This document shows, in pieces, positions 1-7,032 of a stretch of 8,876 nucleotides of DNA. Position numbers and translations under genes: made by a program. Within the stretch, counting starts at the first letter, position 1; each line of letters begins with the position of its first letter. Source of the stretch: JAAERC01 sp032123495 (GTDB lineage: Bacteria; Zixibacteria; MSB-5A5; GN15; PGXB01); the NCBI GenBank assembly GCA_032123495.1, contig JAQBFG010000172.1:1-8876 (forward strand), written 5' to 3'. The notes beneath the pieces are model-generated. The model worked only from the letters and a program-made list of their open reading frames with translations, had not been told where the DNA came from and did no database searches.

Positions 1-2
1 CT

Positions 3-1070
3 GTACCAATTGATTATGATTCGCACACTTTTGAATTTGGGGCACGTTACAATCAACAAGGCAGAATGTTATCTGCGGAGTATTTTGGCGGCGCTTTTAA
101 TGATAATAAAAATGCTACTCGGGATAGAATACGTAGTAGAATTAAATTTTATGGCATAATGCCAGTCCCGAATTATGAATGGGCGATTTTATCCGGTGGC
201 TTTTATCATTTTCAAAATAAGTATGATTTAACCAAGTTTAAAATCAGTTCAAACAGATCATGGGGTGGATTACGTTTGAATCTTCCGTATGATTTTATCG
301 CCAATTATCATTTCATATTTGACCGTACCAGCTCAGATAGTGATTTTGTCGCTACCGATAATATATCTCAAGCATTCTATTTAACTCGAATTTTTAGGGA
401 CAAGGCACGGTTGACTATTGGCTATCAGAATGATATCAATGACGATTTTGCAACCGAAGTTAATTCAGATGCTTATTATCTGTCGGCTTGGTTAAAACCA
501 ATTCAACAATTGGAAATTAAAGGGGAGTATGGCTCCCGAATTGAAAAGCTGACCGAAGGATTTCGATTGCTGGGGCATGAAGACCGGACTCGATTTAAAA
601 TCGGGGCAACCTATCGGATAACTGAAATTGGCGCGGTTTCTATCAAATATGATAGGCGCAATCGCAAAAATGAAAGATTAAATAGCGAGTATGCTTTTGA
701 TCGACTTTCAATGTCTGGAGACATAACAAACTCAATTGCTTCGTTCATTTTTGGCTATTCATTCTCAGAGGGCGATTACCTGAATAATGAACAGAACTTT
801 GATTTTAACAACCACACTATCTTTGGGAATTTAAAGCTAAATGAATATCATGGAATAGGTATTGATTTAGGTGCAACATACAGTCGAAGTAAACGTGATA
901 TAAATATTGAGAGTTTCAATTTTGATATCAGTTTATCTTATGCAATCACTGAAAAGTATGATATAGAAATTAATTACTTTATTTACAACTTCGATGATTT
1001 CATGTTTAGAGATCAATACTATACATCAAATATTATAGAATTAAATTTAAGTAGAGATATTTCATTTTAA
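3..1070 (+). CDS. Outer-membrane beta-barrel protein, MtrB/PioB-like, C-terminal part (5' end outside window)
   Basis: The reading frame is open from the window edge, so the true start lies upstream; the first internal ATG, at 66, is not the start. The 355 visible residues are dense in alternating aromatic/polar strands separated by short Asp/Asn-rich turns, with almost no Cys and no hydrophobic helix. The chain ends in ..SRDISF, and a terminal Phe is the usual BAM recognition signal. The visible N-terminal stretch (PIDYDSHTFEFGARYNQQGR, then AEYFGGAFNDN) resembles MtrB/PioB decahaem-associated porins, which hold a cytochrome inside a barrel to carry electrons across the outer membrane. A multihaem lipoprotein cytochrome follows after 12 nt, which supports that role. 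The barrel is well supported. The specific MtrB/PioB assignment is an inference; a generic porin of a cytochrome operon is the alternative. Confidence 0.72.
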   Translation, partial: VPIDYDSHTFEFGARYNQQGRMLSAEYFGGAFNDNKNATRDRIRSRIKFYGIMPVPNYEWAILSGGFYHFQNKYDLTKFKISSNRSWGGLRLNLPYDFIANYHFIFDRTSSDSDFVATDNISQAFYLTRIFRDKARLTIGYQNDINDDFATEVNSDAYYLSAWLKPIQQLEIKGEYGSRIEKLTEGFRLLGHEDRTRFKIGATYRITEIGAVSIKYDRRNRKNERLNSEYAFDRLSMSGDITNSIASFIFGYSFSEGDYLNNEQNFDFNNHTIFGNLKLNEYHGIGIDLGATYSRSKRDINIESFNFDISLSYAITEKYDIEINYFIYNFDDFMFRDQYYTSNIIELNLSRDISF

Positions 1071-1082
1071 AGGAGTTTACCT

Positions 1083-2186
1083 ATGAAAACATCAAATCTA
1101 CTCCTGACTATCGCAGTCATGATACTGGTACTTACCTTCAGTGTCGGCTGTGAACGTAAGGTAATCAATGAAGCTGCCGATGATCTGGCTTCCTTGAATA
1201 GTTGCTTTACCTGTCATGGTGATGATGATTTTGAACTGATTGCGGCTCGAAGTGAGTACAACAGTTCGGTCCATGCCAATGGAGATACTTATAACCGTAA
1301 TCGTTTGAATTCATCGCGGTATTCAAGTTGCGAGAAATGCCATACAAACGAAGGGTTTGTGGCAAATGTGACTGGAGTCGCAGCTGATGGTGATCATTTT
1401 ACAAACATAAGTTGTTTCACTTGTCATGCGCCGCATACTACCGGTTCAATTGGTTTGAGAACAGTTGCGGCTGTCACACTTTTAAATAATGCCACTTATG
1501 ATAAGGGAAATTCAAACCTTTGTGCCAACTGTCATCAGAGCCGTCAGAATGTTGATACTTATGTTGTTGATGATGTTGAATTAGACTCGCATTATGGCCC
1601 GCATCATAGCAATCAGTCCGATATGCTGATTGGTGAAAATGCCTATGAATATGCCGGATACTCTTATGATAATTCATATCATTCCCACGGTGTCACCAAT
1701 GGCTGTCTGGATTGTCACATGGCGAGCGGAGTGTATAATTCCGGCGGCCACAGTTTTAATGTGGTGGGTGATGATGATGGTGATGAGCATTATAACGTTA
1801 CCGGATGCAATACAGAATTATGTCACGATGGAAATATGGATGACTTTAATCGGACCTCCAGTGTTGATTATGATTGGGATGGCGATTTTGAAGGCGTTCA
1901 GGATGAAATTATGGGCCTTCTTGACAGTCTTGAGATTCTACTCGTAAATGCCGGAGTTTATGATGATTTAGAAGAAGAACCGATTGAGGATGTTATCGTT
2001 GCCGATGAAGAGGTAACAGGTGCACTGTTTAACTTTGAGTATGTCAAAGAGGACCGCTCTTTTGGTATTCATAATACTGCCTATACTGTTGGTCTATTAC
2101 GATCTTCGATTAATTATCTCGATACCGGTGATCCCTCAGGAGTGTCAGCCGGTAAGCTTTTTGTCCAAACAAAGGCTTCTCACTGA
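1083..2186 (+). CDS. Multihaem c-type cytochrome lipoprotein, six haem sites
   Basis: This is a 367-residue exported cytochrome. Residues 1-22 form a signal peptide, and FSVGC with Cys23 reads as a slightly atypical lipobox, so the protein is probably lipid-anchored. Five CXXCH haem sites start at Cys41, 83, 111, 147 and 208. A sixth site has the wider CX4CH spacing (Cys242-His248), known from tetrahaem cytochrome c3. Many other His residues (64, 105, 118, 170-175, 200, 202, 223) could be distal ligands, so bis-His low-potential haems are likely. Residues 251-310 are acidic, with a DWDGDFEGVQDE segment. The C-terminus carries DRSFGIHN (324-331), the D.S.G.HN motif seen in many multihaem cytochromes. 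AAGGAG at 1070-1075 gives ideal spacing to the ATG. The position just behind an outer-membrane barrel gene suggests a porin-cytochrome electron conduit. Redox partner and direction of electron flow are unknown. Confidence 0.9.
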   Translation: MKTSNLLLTIAVMILVLTFSVGCERKVINEAADDLASLNSCFTCHGDDDFELIAARSEYNSSVHANGDTYNRNRLNSSRYSSCEKCHTNEGFVANVTGVAADGDHFTNISCFTCHAPHTTGSIGLRTVAAVTLLNNATYDKGNSNLCANCHQSRQNVDTYVVDDVELDSHYGPHHSNQSDMLIGENAYEYAGYSYDNSYHSHGVTNGCLDCHMASGVYNSGGHSFNVVGDDDGDEHYNVTGCNTELCHDGNMDDFNRTSSVDYDWDGDFEGVQDEIMGLLDSLEILLVNAGVYDDLEEEPIEDVIVADEEVTGALFNFEYVKEDRSFGIHNTAYTVGLLRSSINYLDTGDPSGVSAGKLFVQTKASH

Positions 2187-2206
2187 GATTATTATTCTTT
2201 GAGTTT

Positions 2207-2236
2207 ACGGCCCCCTTAATCTGGGGGCCGTTTTTT
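2207..2236 (+). terminator. Intrinsic terminator of the barrel-cytochrome operon
   Basis: A perfect 9-bp stem pairs ACGGCCCCC (2207-2215) with GGGGGCCGT (2223-2231) around a 7-nt loop. A run of six T begins at 2231. It lies 20 nt after the cytochrome stop codon and is a textbook rho-independent terminator. Confidence 0.93.
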
Positions 2237-2339
2237 GTCTTAAGACTGGCGATGCAAAGATTGATATTGCATATATGGAAGATTACTTCCCAGGGCGCAA
2301 TTAATAAACTTTTGTTTTTACCGATAAATAAAACATACA

Positions 2340-2404
2340 TTTTCAGTTGCTGGGGGCTACAGCAATTTAATGATTTGACCATAGCGTATGGAGACAACTG
2401 AAAA
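2340..2404 (+). promoter_or_regulatory. Possible structured RNA leader upstream of cheD
   Basis: A perfect 10-bp inverted repeat (TTTTCAGTTG at 2340-2349, CAACTGAAAA at 2395-2404) encloses 45 nt. Inside are a CCATA/TATGG hairpin with a GCG loop (2379-2391) and a short CTG/CAG stem around a G-rich loop (2350-2362). An alternative pairing, AGTTGCTG (2345-2352) with CAGCAATT (2360-2367) and one G-U pair, competes with the outer stem. The outer stem ends only 2 nt before the GAGG ribosome-binding site (2407-2410). I recognise no known riboswitch class here. A regulatory role is inferred from geometry alone. Confidence 0.33.
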
Positions 2405-2415
2405 ATGAGGCAAAT

Positions 2416-2901
2416 GTGGGAATAAATTATATTGGAATCGGAGATATTGCCGTTTCGAATAAACCGGATGATATTATTAAAACTATGGCTCTCGGCTCAT
2501 GTGTCGGTATCATGCTTTATGATCCAAAGCTCAAAATTGCAGCAATGGGTCATATAGCTCTCCCTGATTCGAAGGTTCGAGGTTCAAGAGGAATGGATAA
2601 GCCGGGACGGTACGCGGACACCGGAATCCCCCTTCTGATTAAAGCCATACAAAATAAAGGATCCAATGGCGGTCGCAATCTGACCGTCAAGATTGCCGGT
2701 GGGGCGCAGATAAATGATCCAAATGATACTTTTAATATTGGCAAGAGAAATGTTTTGGCCGTTAAGAAGATTCTCTGGAAATGCAGCCTGATTCTTAATG
2801 CCGAGGATACAGGCGGCCACATTGGGCGGACTATGGATGTGAAAGTCGATACCGGAGAGGTAACTTTATCTTCCCCGGGAAGGAGCAAGTGGAAATTATG
2901 A
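2416..2901 (+). CDS. cheD: Chemoreceptor glutamine deamidase CheD
   Basis: This 161-residue protein matches the CheD family along its full usual length. CheD deamidates specific glutamines of methyl-accepting chemotaxis proteins and, in CheC-containing systems, takes part in adaptation. The catalytic residues fall where expected: Thr23 (KTMALGS), nucleophile Cys29 (GSCVG) and His46 (GHIALPDS), in register with Thr21/Cys27/His44 of Thermotoga CheD. Family motifs follow: IAGGAQ near residue 94, IGKRNV near 108, and DTGGHIGR near 131. The start is GTG at 2416, supported by GAGG at 2407-2410. The ATG at 2414 is in another frame. No receptor, CheC or other che gene is visible here, so its target is unknown. 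The stop overlaps the next gene by ATGA, implying coupled translation with the HDOD protein. Confidence 0.93.
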   Translation: MGINYIGIGDIAVSNKPDDIIKTMALGSCVGIMLYDPKLKIAAMGHIALPDSKVRGSRGMDKPGRYADTGIPLLIKAIQNKGSNGGRNLTVKIAGGAQINDPNDTFNIGKRNVLAVKKILWKCSLILNAEDTGGHIGRTMDVKVDTGEVTLSSPGRSKWKL

Positions 2902-3764
2902 TAGTTACAAAATCAATAGCGGATAGAGTCAAAGAGATGCCGATGCTTTCGGTGGTGAGCACCCGCTTGTTGGAACTTCTTGGCGAAAATAATTATTCAA
3001 TTCGTGACGTCGTGAGTATAGTTGAAAATGACGCCATATTGACCTCCAAAATATTAAGAGCGGCCAATTCCGTCGCCTATTCACCGCGCGTTCCGATTAC
3101 TTCCATTACTGCCGCAATAAACAATATGGGCGAAAAGGTTATCACGAGTATCGCCATCGAATCATGTGCTCCCAAAGTATTTAAGGTGCCTTTGGATGGA
3201 TATATGTCTGAGGCCGGACAAATGTGGGATCACTCCCTTTGTACTGCTATCGGGGCGCGCCAGCTATCCTCCTATACAATTAAAGAATCATCTTCCAATT
3301 TGGCCTTTACCGCCGGTCTTCTGCATGATATCGGGAAATCGGTCATGTCGGTCATTCTCGAAGGCAATACCGAAGAGATATTGGGGCATGTTGATTCCGG
3401 AGAGGCCGTCTCATTTCTCGATGCCGAGAAAAAGATTGCCGGGATGGATCATGCCGAACTTGGGTACGAATTAGCTCAACATTGGAAATTGCCAGAACAG
3501 CTCGCGATGACAATAAGGTATCATCATCACCCTCAGGATGTTGACGACAAATATAAGGATTTGGTTTATACCGTTCATCTCGGAGATATTCTGGCTATGA
3601 TGGCCGGCATTGGAACCGGGGTCGATGGACTAGCCTATTCAATTGATCAAACCTATAAAGATTATATCGAAATTGAAGAGGACCAACTGGCTATTGCTGT
3701 TGCCGACATTCAGGAAGAATTTGCCAAAACCAAACAGGCAATTTTGGGAGAAGAGAAAGAATAG
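2898..3764 (+). CDS. HDOD-domain signalling protein
   Basis: This is a 288-residue protein. The HDOD domain covers roughly residues 10-215, with NDAILTSKILRAANS, the AINNMG region, WDHS, AGLLHDIGK and the HAELG..LA..W.LP..I..HHHP block. HDOD proteins are HD-superfamily regulatory modules, often linked to chemotaxis, cyclic-nucleotide or stress signalling. Many are thought to be non-catalytic, but here the usual HD ligand positions appear intact: His112, His143-Asp144, His185, His209-211 and Asp230. Weak phosphohydrolase activity therefore cannot be excluded. There is no receiver, GGDEF or membrane segment. I chose ATG 2898 because it forms ATGA with the cheD stop and sits 12 nt after AAGGAG (2880-2885); GTG 2889 is possible but only 3 nt from that site. 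Coupling to cheD suggests both act in one sensory pathway. Confidence 0.88.
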   Translation: MIVTKSIADRVKEMPMLSVVSTRLLELLGENNYSIRDVVSIVENDAILTSKILRAANSVAYSPRVPITSITAAINNMGEKVITSIAIESCAPKVFKVPLDGYMSEAGQMWDHSLCTAIGARQLSSYTIKESSSNLAFTAGLLHDIGKSVMSVILEGNTEEILGHVDSGEAVSFLDAEKKIAGMDHAELGYELAQHWKLPEQLAMTIRYHHHPQDVDDKYKDLVYTVHLGDILAMMAGIGTGVDGLAYSIDQTYKDYIEIEEDQLAIAVADIQEEFAKTKQAILGEEKE

Positions 3765-3921
3765 CTACATTTAATAATAAATTATTTTCTTTAAGGTCCT
3801 TATTATAATCGGGCGCTTTTATATTTATCAGGAAAACCCGGACAATATCAGATTATCATCTCATTTGTAAGTAATTGAAGAAGACCGGCTTCACCATCTT
3901 CAAATAGGTCAGATAAACAAT

Positions 3922-3950
3922 TTGACAAAATTAGCCATTCTGCTTATACT
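3922..3950 (+). promoter_or_regulatory. Sigma70-type promoter for the EF-G paralogue
   Basis: A consensus -35 box, TTGACA (3922-3927), is followed after exactly 17 nt by TATACT (3945-3950), one base off the consensus -10. Transcription would begin near 3957, leaving a leader of about 40 nt before the GTG at 3996. The surrounding 3765-3995 interval holds no gene and no convincing terminator for the HDOD gene, so some readthrough from upstream is possible. Confidence 0.75.
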
Positions 3951-3980
3951 AATTGGCTTATATAATATAATCTCTTGTTA

Positions 3981-3987
3981 AAGGAGG
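3981..3987 (+). promoter_or_regulatory. Shine-Dalgarno site that fixes the fusA2 start
   Basis: AAGGAGG is a full-strength ribosome-binding site, 8 nt before the GTG at 3996. The longer reading frame from TTG 3975 would place this site inside the coding region, so GTG 3996 is the preferred start. Confidence 0.85.
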
Positions 3988-3995
3988 GAATCTCG

Positions 3996-6074
3996 GTGAA
4001 AGTTTATGACACCGACCAAATTAGAAATGTTGCGCTGATCGGCCAGCGTGGATGTGGCAAAACAAGCCTCGCCGATGCTATGGCCTTCTCTTCGGGAATA
4101 ACAAATCGACTCGGAAAGGTGGATGACGGAACTTCACTGTCAGATTTCACTGAAGATGAGATAAGTAGAAAAACATCAATTGGTCTTTCGATTCTGACCT
4201 GTCCCTGGAAAAATGTAAAGATAAATCTTCTTGACCTGCCGGGTCATCCTGATTTTATCGGCGAGCTTATTACCGGCGTGAATGTTGCCGAAACGGCAAT
4301 TATTATCTTAAATGGCAATACCGGTATTGAGGTTGGGACCGAAATTCAATATAAATATGTGGAAAAATTCAATCTTCCCAGAATGTTTTTTATTAACAAG
4401 ATTGAAAAAGATAATGTTAAAACATCAGATATCATAGCTCAATTGCAACAAGCGTATGGTCTTAAAGCTGCCCCGATGCAGCTGCCAATTGGAGAGGGAG
4501 CCGAATACAAAGGAGTTGTCGATCTTCTTCGGATGAAAGGTGTTACCTTTGATGCCAGCGGAAAACTAACCGAAGGTGATATCCCGGCCAACTTGAAAGA
4601 TCAGGCTGAAGAGGCTCATCAGAAGCTGATAGAGGCTGTCGCCGAAGCTGACGATGCTCTCTTGGAAAAATTCTTCGATAAGGGAGAGTTGTCCCCTGAG
4701 GAGATTCTTTCCGGATTGAAAAAAGCTATTGTTGATAGGTCTATTTACCCGATTTTATTCGGTTCTGCCGATTTGAATTCCGGGGTTCAAAGTCTGCTTA
4801 ACTTTATTGCTGACTATTTGCCGTCACCGGATGAAGCTCCAACTCAGAATCTGCTTAATGAAGGCACCGATGAAGTTGTCGGTGTTGATATTAAGAATGA
4901 TGCCAACCCGTTAGCTTATGTCTTTAAAACCATTGCCGAGGCACATATTGGTGAAATATCTCTTTTCAAGGTTTTGGGCGGTAAAATATCTCAGGGGCTT
5001 GATCTTTATAATGCCAATCAGCGGAACAATGAACGAGTCGGGCAGGTCTATTCAATCAGTGGCAAAGAGCGCAAAGAGCTTGATTCCGCTAACGCTGGCG
5101 ATATCGCTGCCACGGTGAAATTAAAATCTACTAAAATGGGCGAGACACTTGGTAAAAAAGGTGATGACCTGGTTGTCCCGCCGATTGATTATCCTGAACC
5201 GGTTATGGATACCGGTATCAGACCAAAATCCAAAGGTGATGAAGAAAAACTTTCCACTTCTTTGCATAAATTGCATGACGAGGACCCATCGTTTAAAATG
5301 GTTATTGATCCGGAACTGCGCCAGACGGTTCTGTTTACTCAGGGATCGACCCAGACCGAAATTCTCAATGCTAAATTGAAAGCAAAGTTTGGGGTTGAAA
5401 TCGATGTGTTTAAACCTCGGATTCCGTACCGCGAAACAATCAAAGGCAAAACCGAGATTCAGTATAAATACAAAAAACAGTCGGGTGGACGAGGCCAGTA
5501 CGGTGATGTTCATTTGCGGATCGAGCCGAATCCTCGCGGTGAAGGTTTTACGTTCGCCAATGAAATCTCCGGTGGTGTTATCCCCAGCAAATTTATCCCG
5601 TCGATTGAAAAAGGTCTGGTTGAAGCGCTGCTTGAGGGCGGATTGTCCAAGTCGCCGGTTGTTGATGTCAAAGTTGCCGTTTTTTATGGCTCTTACCATA
5701 CTGTTGACTCATCCGATATGGCCTTCAAACTCGCCGCCTTGATGGGATTCCGCGAAGGATACTTGAAGTGTAAACCGATTCTTCTCGAACCGATTTATAA
5801 TGTTGAAATTATTGTCCCCGAGGAATTCACTGGCGATATTATGGGTGATATGTCCAGCCGTCGCGGTAAGATCTCCGGGATGGATCCTGAGGGTCGCTAT
5901 CAGAAAGTTCGCGGTGCAGTTCCGTTGGCCGAGTTGTATAACTATACGGTCGATCTGCGCTCGATGACTTCCGGGCAGGCATACTATACTCGTGAGTTTT
6001 CTCATTATGAGGAACTCCCGCGCGAGATCACTGAGAAGGTGACCGAAGAGATCAAAAAATCGAAAGAAGAATAG
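3996..6074 (+). CDS. Elongation factor G paralogue (FusA2/EF-G-2 type translational GTPase)
   Basis: The protein has 692 residues, EF-G length, with all domains. The GTPase domain shows P-loop GQRGCGKT (16-23), a switch I segment RKTSIGLS, DLPGH (80-84) with the catalytic His retained, and GSA as G5. G4 reads NKIE (134-137) where NKxD is expected. Domain II, domain III (FTQGSTQTE), domain IV (GQYGDVHLR at 500-508; SGGVIPSKFIPSIEKG at 525-540) and domain V (IVPEEFTGDIMGDMSSRRG) follow. GDV in place of the GHV of housekeeping EF-G, with GSYHTVDSSDMAFK, places it in the EF-G-like paralogue group that includes Thermus EF-G-2. It probably binds ribosomes and may help translocation or recycling, but its role is poorly defined, and a separate canonical fusA is expected elsewhere. 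It is monocistronic, with its own promoter and terminator. Confidence 0.9.
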   Translation: MKVYDTDQIRNVALIGQRGCGKTSLADAMAFSSGITNRLGKVDDGTSLSDFTEDEISRKTSIGLSILTCPWKNVKINLLDLPGHPDFIGELITGVNVAETAIIILNGNTGIEVGTEIQYKYVEKFNLPRMFFINKIEKDNVKTSDIIAQLQQAYGLKAAPMQLPIGEGAEYKGVVDLLRMKGVTFDASGKLTEGDIPANLKDQAEEAHQKLIEAVAEADDALLEKFFDKGELSPEEILSGLKKAIVDRSIYPILFGSADLNSGVQSLLNFIADYLPSPDEAPTQNLLNEGTDEVVGVDIKNDANPLAYVFKTIAEAHIGEISLFKVLGGKISQGLDLYNANQRNNERVGQVYSISGKERKELDSANAGDIAATVKLKSTKMGETLGKKGDDLVVPPIDYPEPVMDTGIRPKSKGDEEKLSTSLHKLHDEDPSFKMVIDPELRQTVLFTQGSTQTEILNAKLKAKFGVEIDVFKPRIPYRETIKGKTEIQYKYKKQSGGRGQYGDVHLRIEPNPRGEGFTFANEISGGVIPSKFIPSIEKGLVEALLEGGLSKSPVVDVKVAVFYGSYHTVDSSDMAFKLAALMGFREGYLKCKPILLEPIYNVEIIVPEEFTGDIMGDMSSRRGKISGMDPEGRYQKVRGAVPLAELYNYTVDLRSMTSGQAYYTREFSHYEELPREITEKVTEEIKKSKEE

Positions 6075-6112
6075 TTTCGTTTTATTGAATATCTTATCAT
6101 TTTGATATAATC

Positions 6113-6144
6113 AAATAACCCGTCATCCGGCGGGTTATTTTTTT
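6113..6144 (+). terminator. Intrinsic terminator after the EF-G paralogue
   Basis: AAATAACCCG (6113-6122) pairs with CGGGTTATTT (6131-6140) as a 10-bp stem with an 8-nt loop, followed by a T run to 6144. It begins 38 nt after the stop codon. The symmetric stem, with A-rich sequence on its 5' side, could give weak termination for the convergent minus strand as well. Confidence 0.88.
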
Positions 6145-6190
6145 GTCTATTACGTGGGCGGCAGATGTCCAAATTTGCCCCTCAATGTCT

Positions 6191-6215
6191 TTGCGAGCGA
6201 AGCGTGGCAATCTCA
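6191..6215. repeat. REP-like dispersed repeat (TTGCGAGCGAAGCGTGGCAA type)
   Basis: The imperfect palindrome starts TTGC and ends GCAA, with an inner GCGAAGC hairpin, followed by TCTCA. From memory, this TTGCGAGCGAAGCG..GCAATCTC form recurs as a dispersed intergenic repeat in many bacterial genomes. Only one copy is in the window, so repetition within this genome is not shown. It lies in the 292-nt non-coding gap (6075-6366) between two convergent genes. Confidence 0.45.
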
Positions 6216-6257
6216 ATTATTCCCTGTAACCTAAACACTCTCATATAATTACAATGA

Positions 6258-6372
6258 AAATGGGTTTCCTCCTTCGAAGGACAGGCGTTTTCCCGTTTTA
6301 TTGACTTTTGACTATCAAGTTGACAGCGCAAATGGGTTCGTTCCGTTTTTTTTGGACCTCAGACTATCAAGT
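6258..6372. repeat. Two degenerate direct-repeat units downstream of the NAxKHGL gene
   Basis: AAATGGGTT occurs at 6258-6266 and 6330-6338. Each copy is followed by a CCGTTTT(T/A)TT..GAC stretch and then GACTATCAAGT at 6310-6320 and 6362-6372. The second unit is shorter by about 20 nt. It runs over the stop codon (6367-6369) of the minus-strand gene. The first unit also contains a perfect 12-nt palindrome, TCCTTCGAAGGA (6270-6281). This looks like an old local duplication or two copies of a dispersed repeat. Confidence 0.55.
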
Positions 6373-7014
6373 CGATGTTGATTCCGACGGGTCAGCTATA
6401 TGGTCTGTTTCCGAGTCGTTGTCTGGCGACATTGATTCGGCTTTGTCCCGCAACTGCAACAACCGCAACTGACGATACACCCGGCTCATCTGCCGATCAA
6501 GCCGCATCTCATAATGCAATATCTTCATACAAAAACTGTCTTCCGGGATAGATTTAACCCCGACCATATCGGCTCGTTTTTGCGCCGTTTCTTCCATCCG
6601 TATCCGCGCCGAATCAACATCTTCTAACTTATCAGGGTCATACTTCGGTTCACCATATGCTTCATACTTCAGCGATGAATCAACTTTTCGAAGCTGACGA
6701 TTTATCTGCGATGTTTCCGCTTTTAAAATCCGGCGGCTCCGCCAGAGACAGTTGACAATTTTCTGCACCAGGATAAACTGATACTCGGTTGTCGGCTCAA
6801 GTTCTGCTACCAGACAGTCGAGCAGATATTGATATTCGGTTTCACTTTCTTTGAGGTGGCGTGAATTGATCAGAATAGAATCAGAGTATAACCCATGTTT
6901 GACCGCATTGTTTTTGGCTATCTCTTTACCCGATGTTGTCTTAGGCCCATTCGACTTTTTCCCATTCGCCCGATTAGCCACCACCTGCTTTTCTGAAACT
7001 TTTCCAATTGACAT
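6367..7014 (-). CDS. Uncharacterised protein with N-terminal GPKT..GK..NAxKHGL motif
   Basis: The protein is 215 residues, with no signal peptide or membrane segment. Residues 13-43 form a basic motif: ANRANGKKSNGPKT, then GK, then NNAVKHGL (35-42). This motif recurs in an unnamed family that, from memory, is often multicopy in environmental bacteria. It resembles the basic GN.NA.KHG tails of some small terminase-like and DNA-binding proteins, but that does not establish function. Residues 48-110 hold an E..LL..LV.EL.P.TEYQ..LV..I..CLWR.RR helical block, and 150-195 a second charged helical region rich in Arg (RLDRQMSRVYRQLRLLQLRDK). The tail is acidic and Ser-rich. AAGGGG (7021-7026) precedes the ATG by 6 nt. 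It is transcribed opposite to fusA2 and enclosed by repeats on both sides. Nucleic-acid binding is a guess from the basic motif. Confidence 0.75.
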   Translation of the reverse strand: MSIGKVSEKQVVANRANGKKSNGPKTTSGKEIAKNNAVKHGLYSDSILINSRHLKESETEYQYLLDCLVAELEPTTEYQFILVQKIVNCLWRSRRILKAETSQINRQLRKVDSSLKYEAYGEPKYDPDKLEDVDSARIRMEETAQKRADMVGVKSIPEDSFCMKILHYEMRLDRQMSRVYRQLRLLQLRDKAESMSPDNDSETDHIADPSESTST

Positions 7015-7032
7015 ACCAAATCCCCTTCTGCG

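Noticed and set aside
1630..1947. 105-aa plus-strand frame inside the cytochrome gene
   Set aside because: It is an alternate frame of a gene whose haem motifs fix the true frame.
2251..2272. ATGCAA/TTGCAT inverted repeat as an operator
   Set aside because: It is short, with no promoter boxes around it; within chance expectation.
2110..2397. 95-aa minus-strand frame across the terminator and cheD leader
   Set aside because: It crosses the strong plus-strand terminator, has no recognisable features and overlaps the cytochrome gene's end.
3771..3793. AT-only hairpin (AATAAT/ATTATT) after the HDOD gene as terminator
   Set aside because: Six A-T pairs with a 2-nt loop are too weak for a credible terminator.
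3975..3995. N-terminal extension of the EF-G paralogue from TTG 3975
   Set aside because: The AAGGAGG ribosome-binding site lies inside this extension and is ideally spaced for GTG 3996.
5121..5699. 192-aa frame antisense to the EF-G gene
   Set aside because: It lies wholly within a clearly conserved coding sequence on the other strand and has no independent signals.
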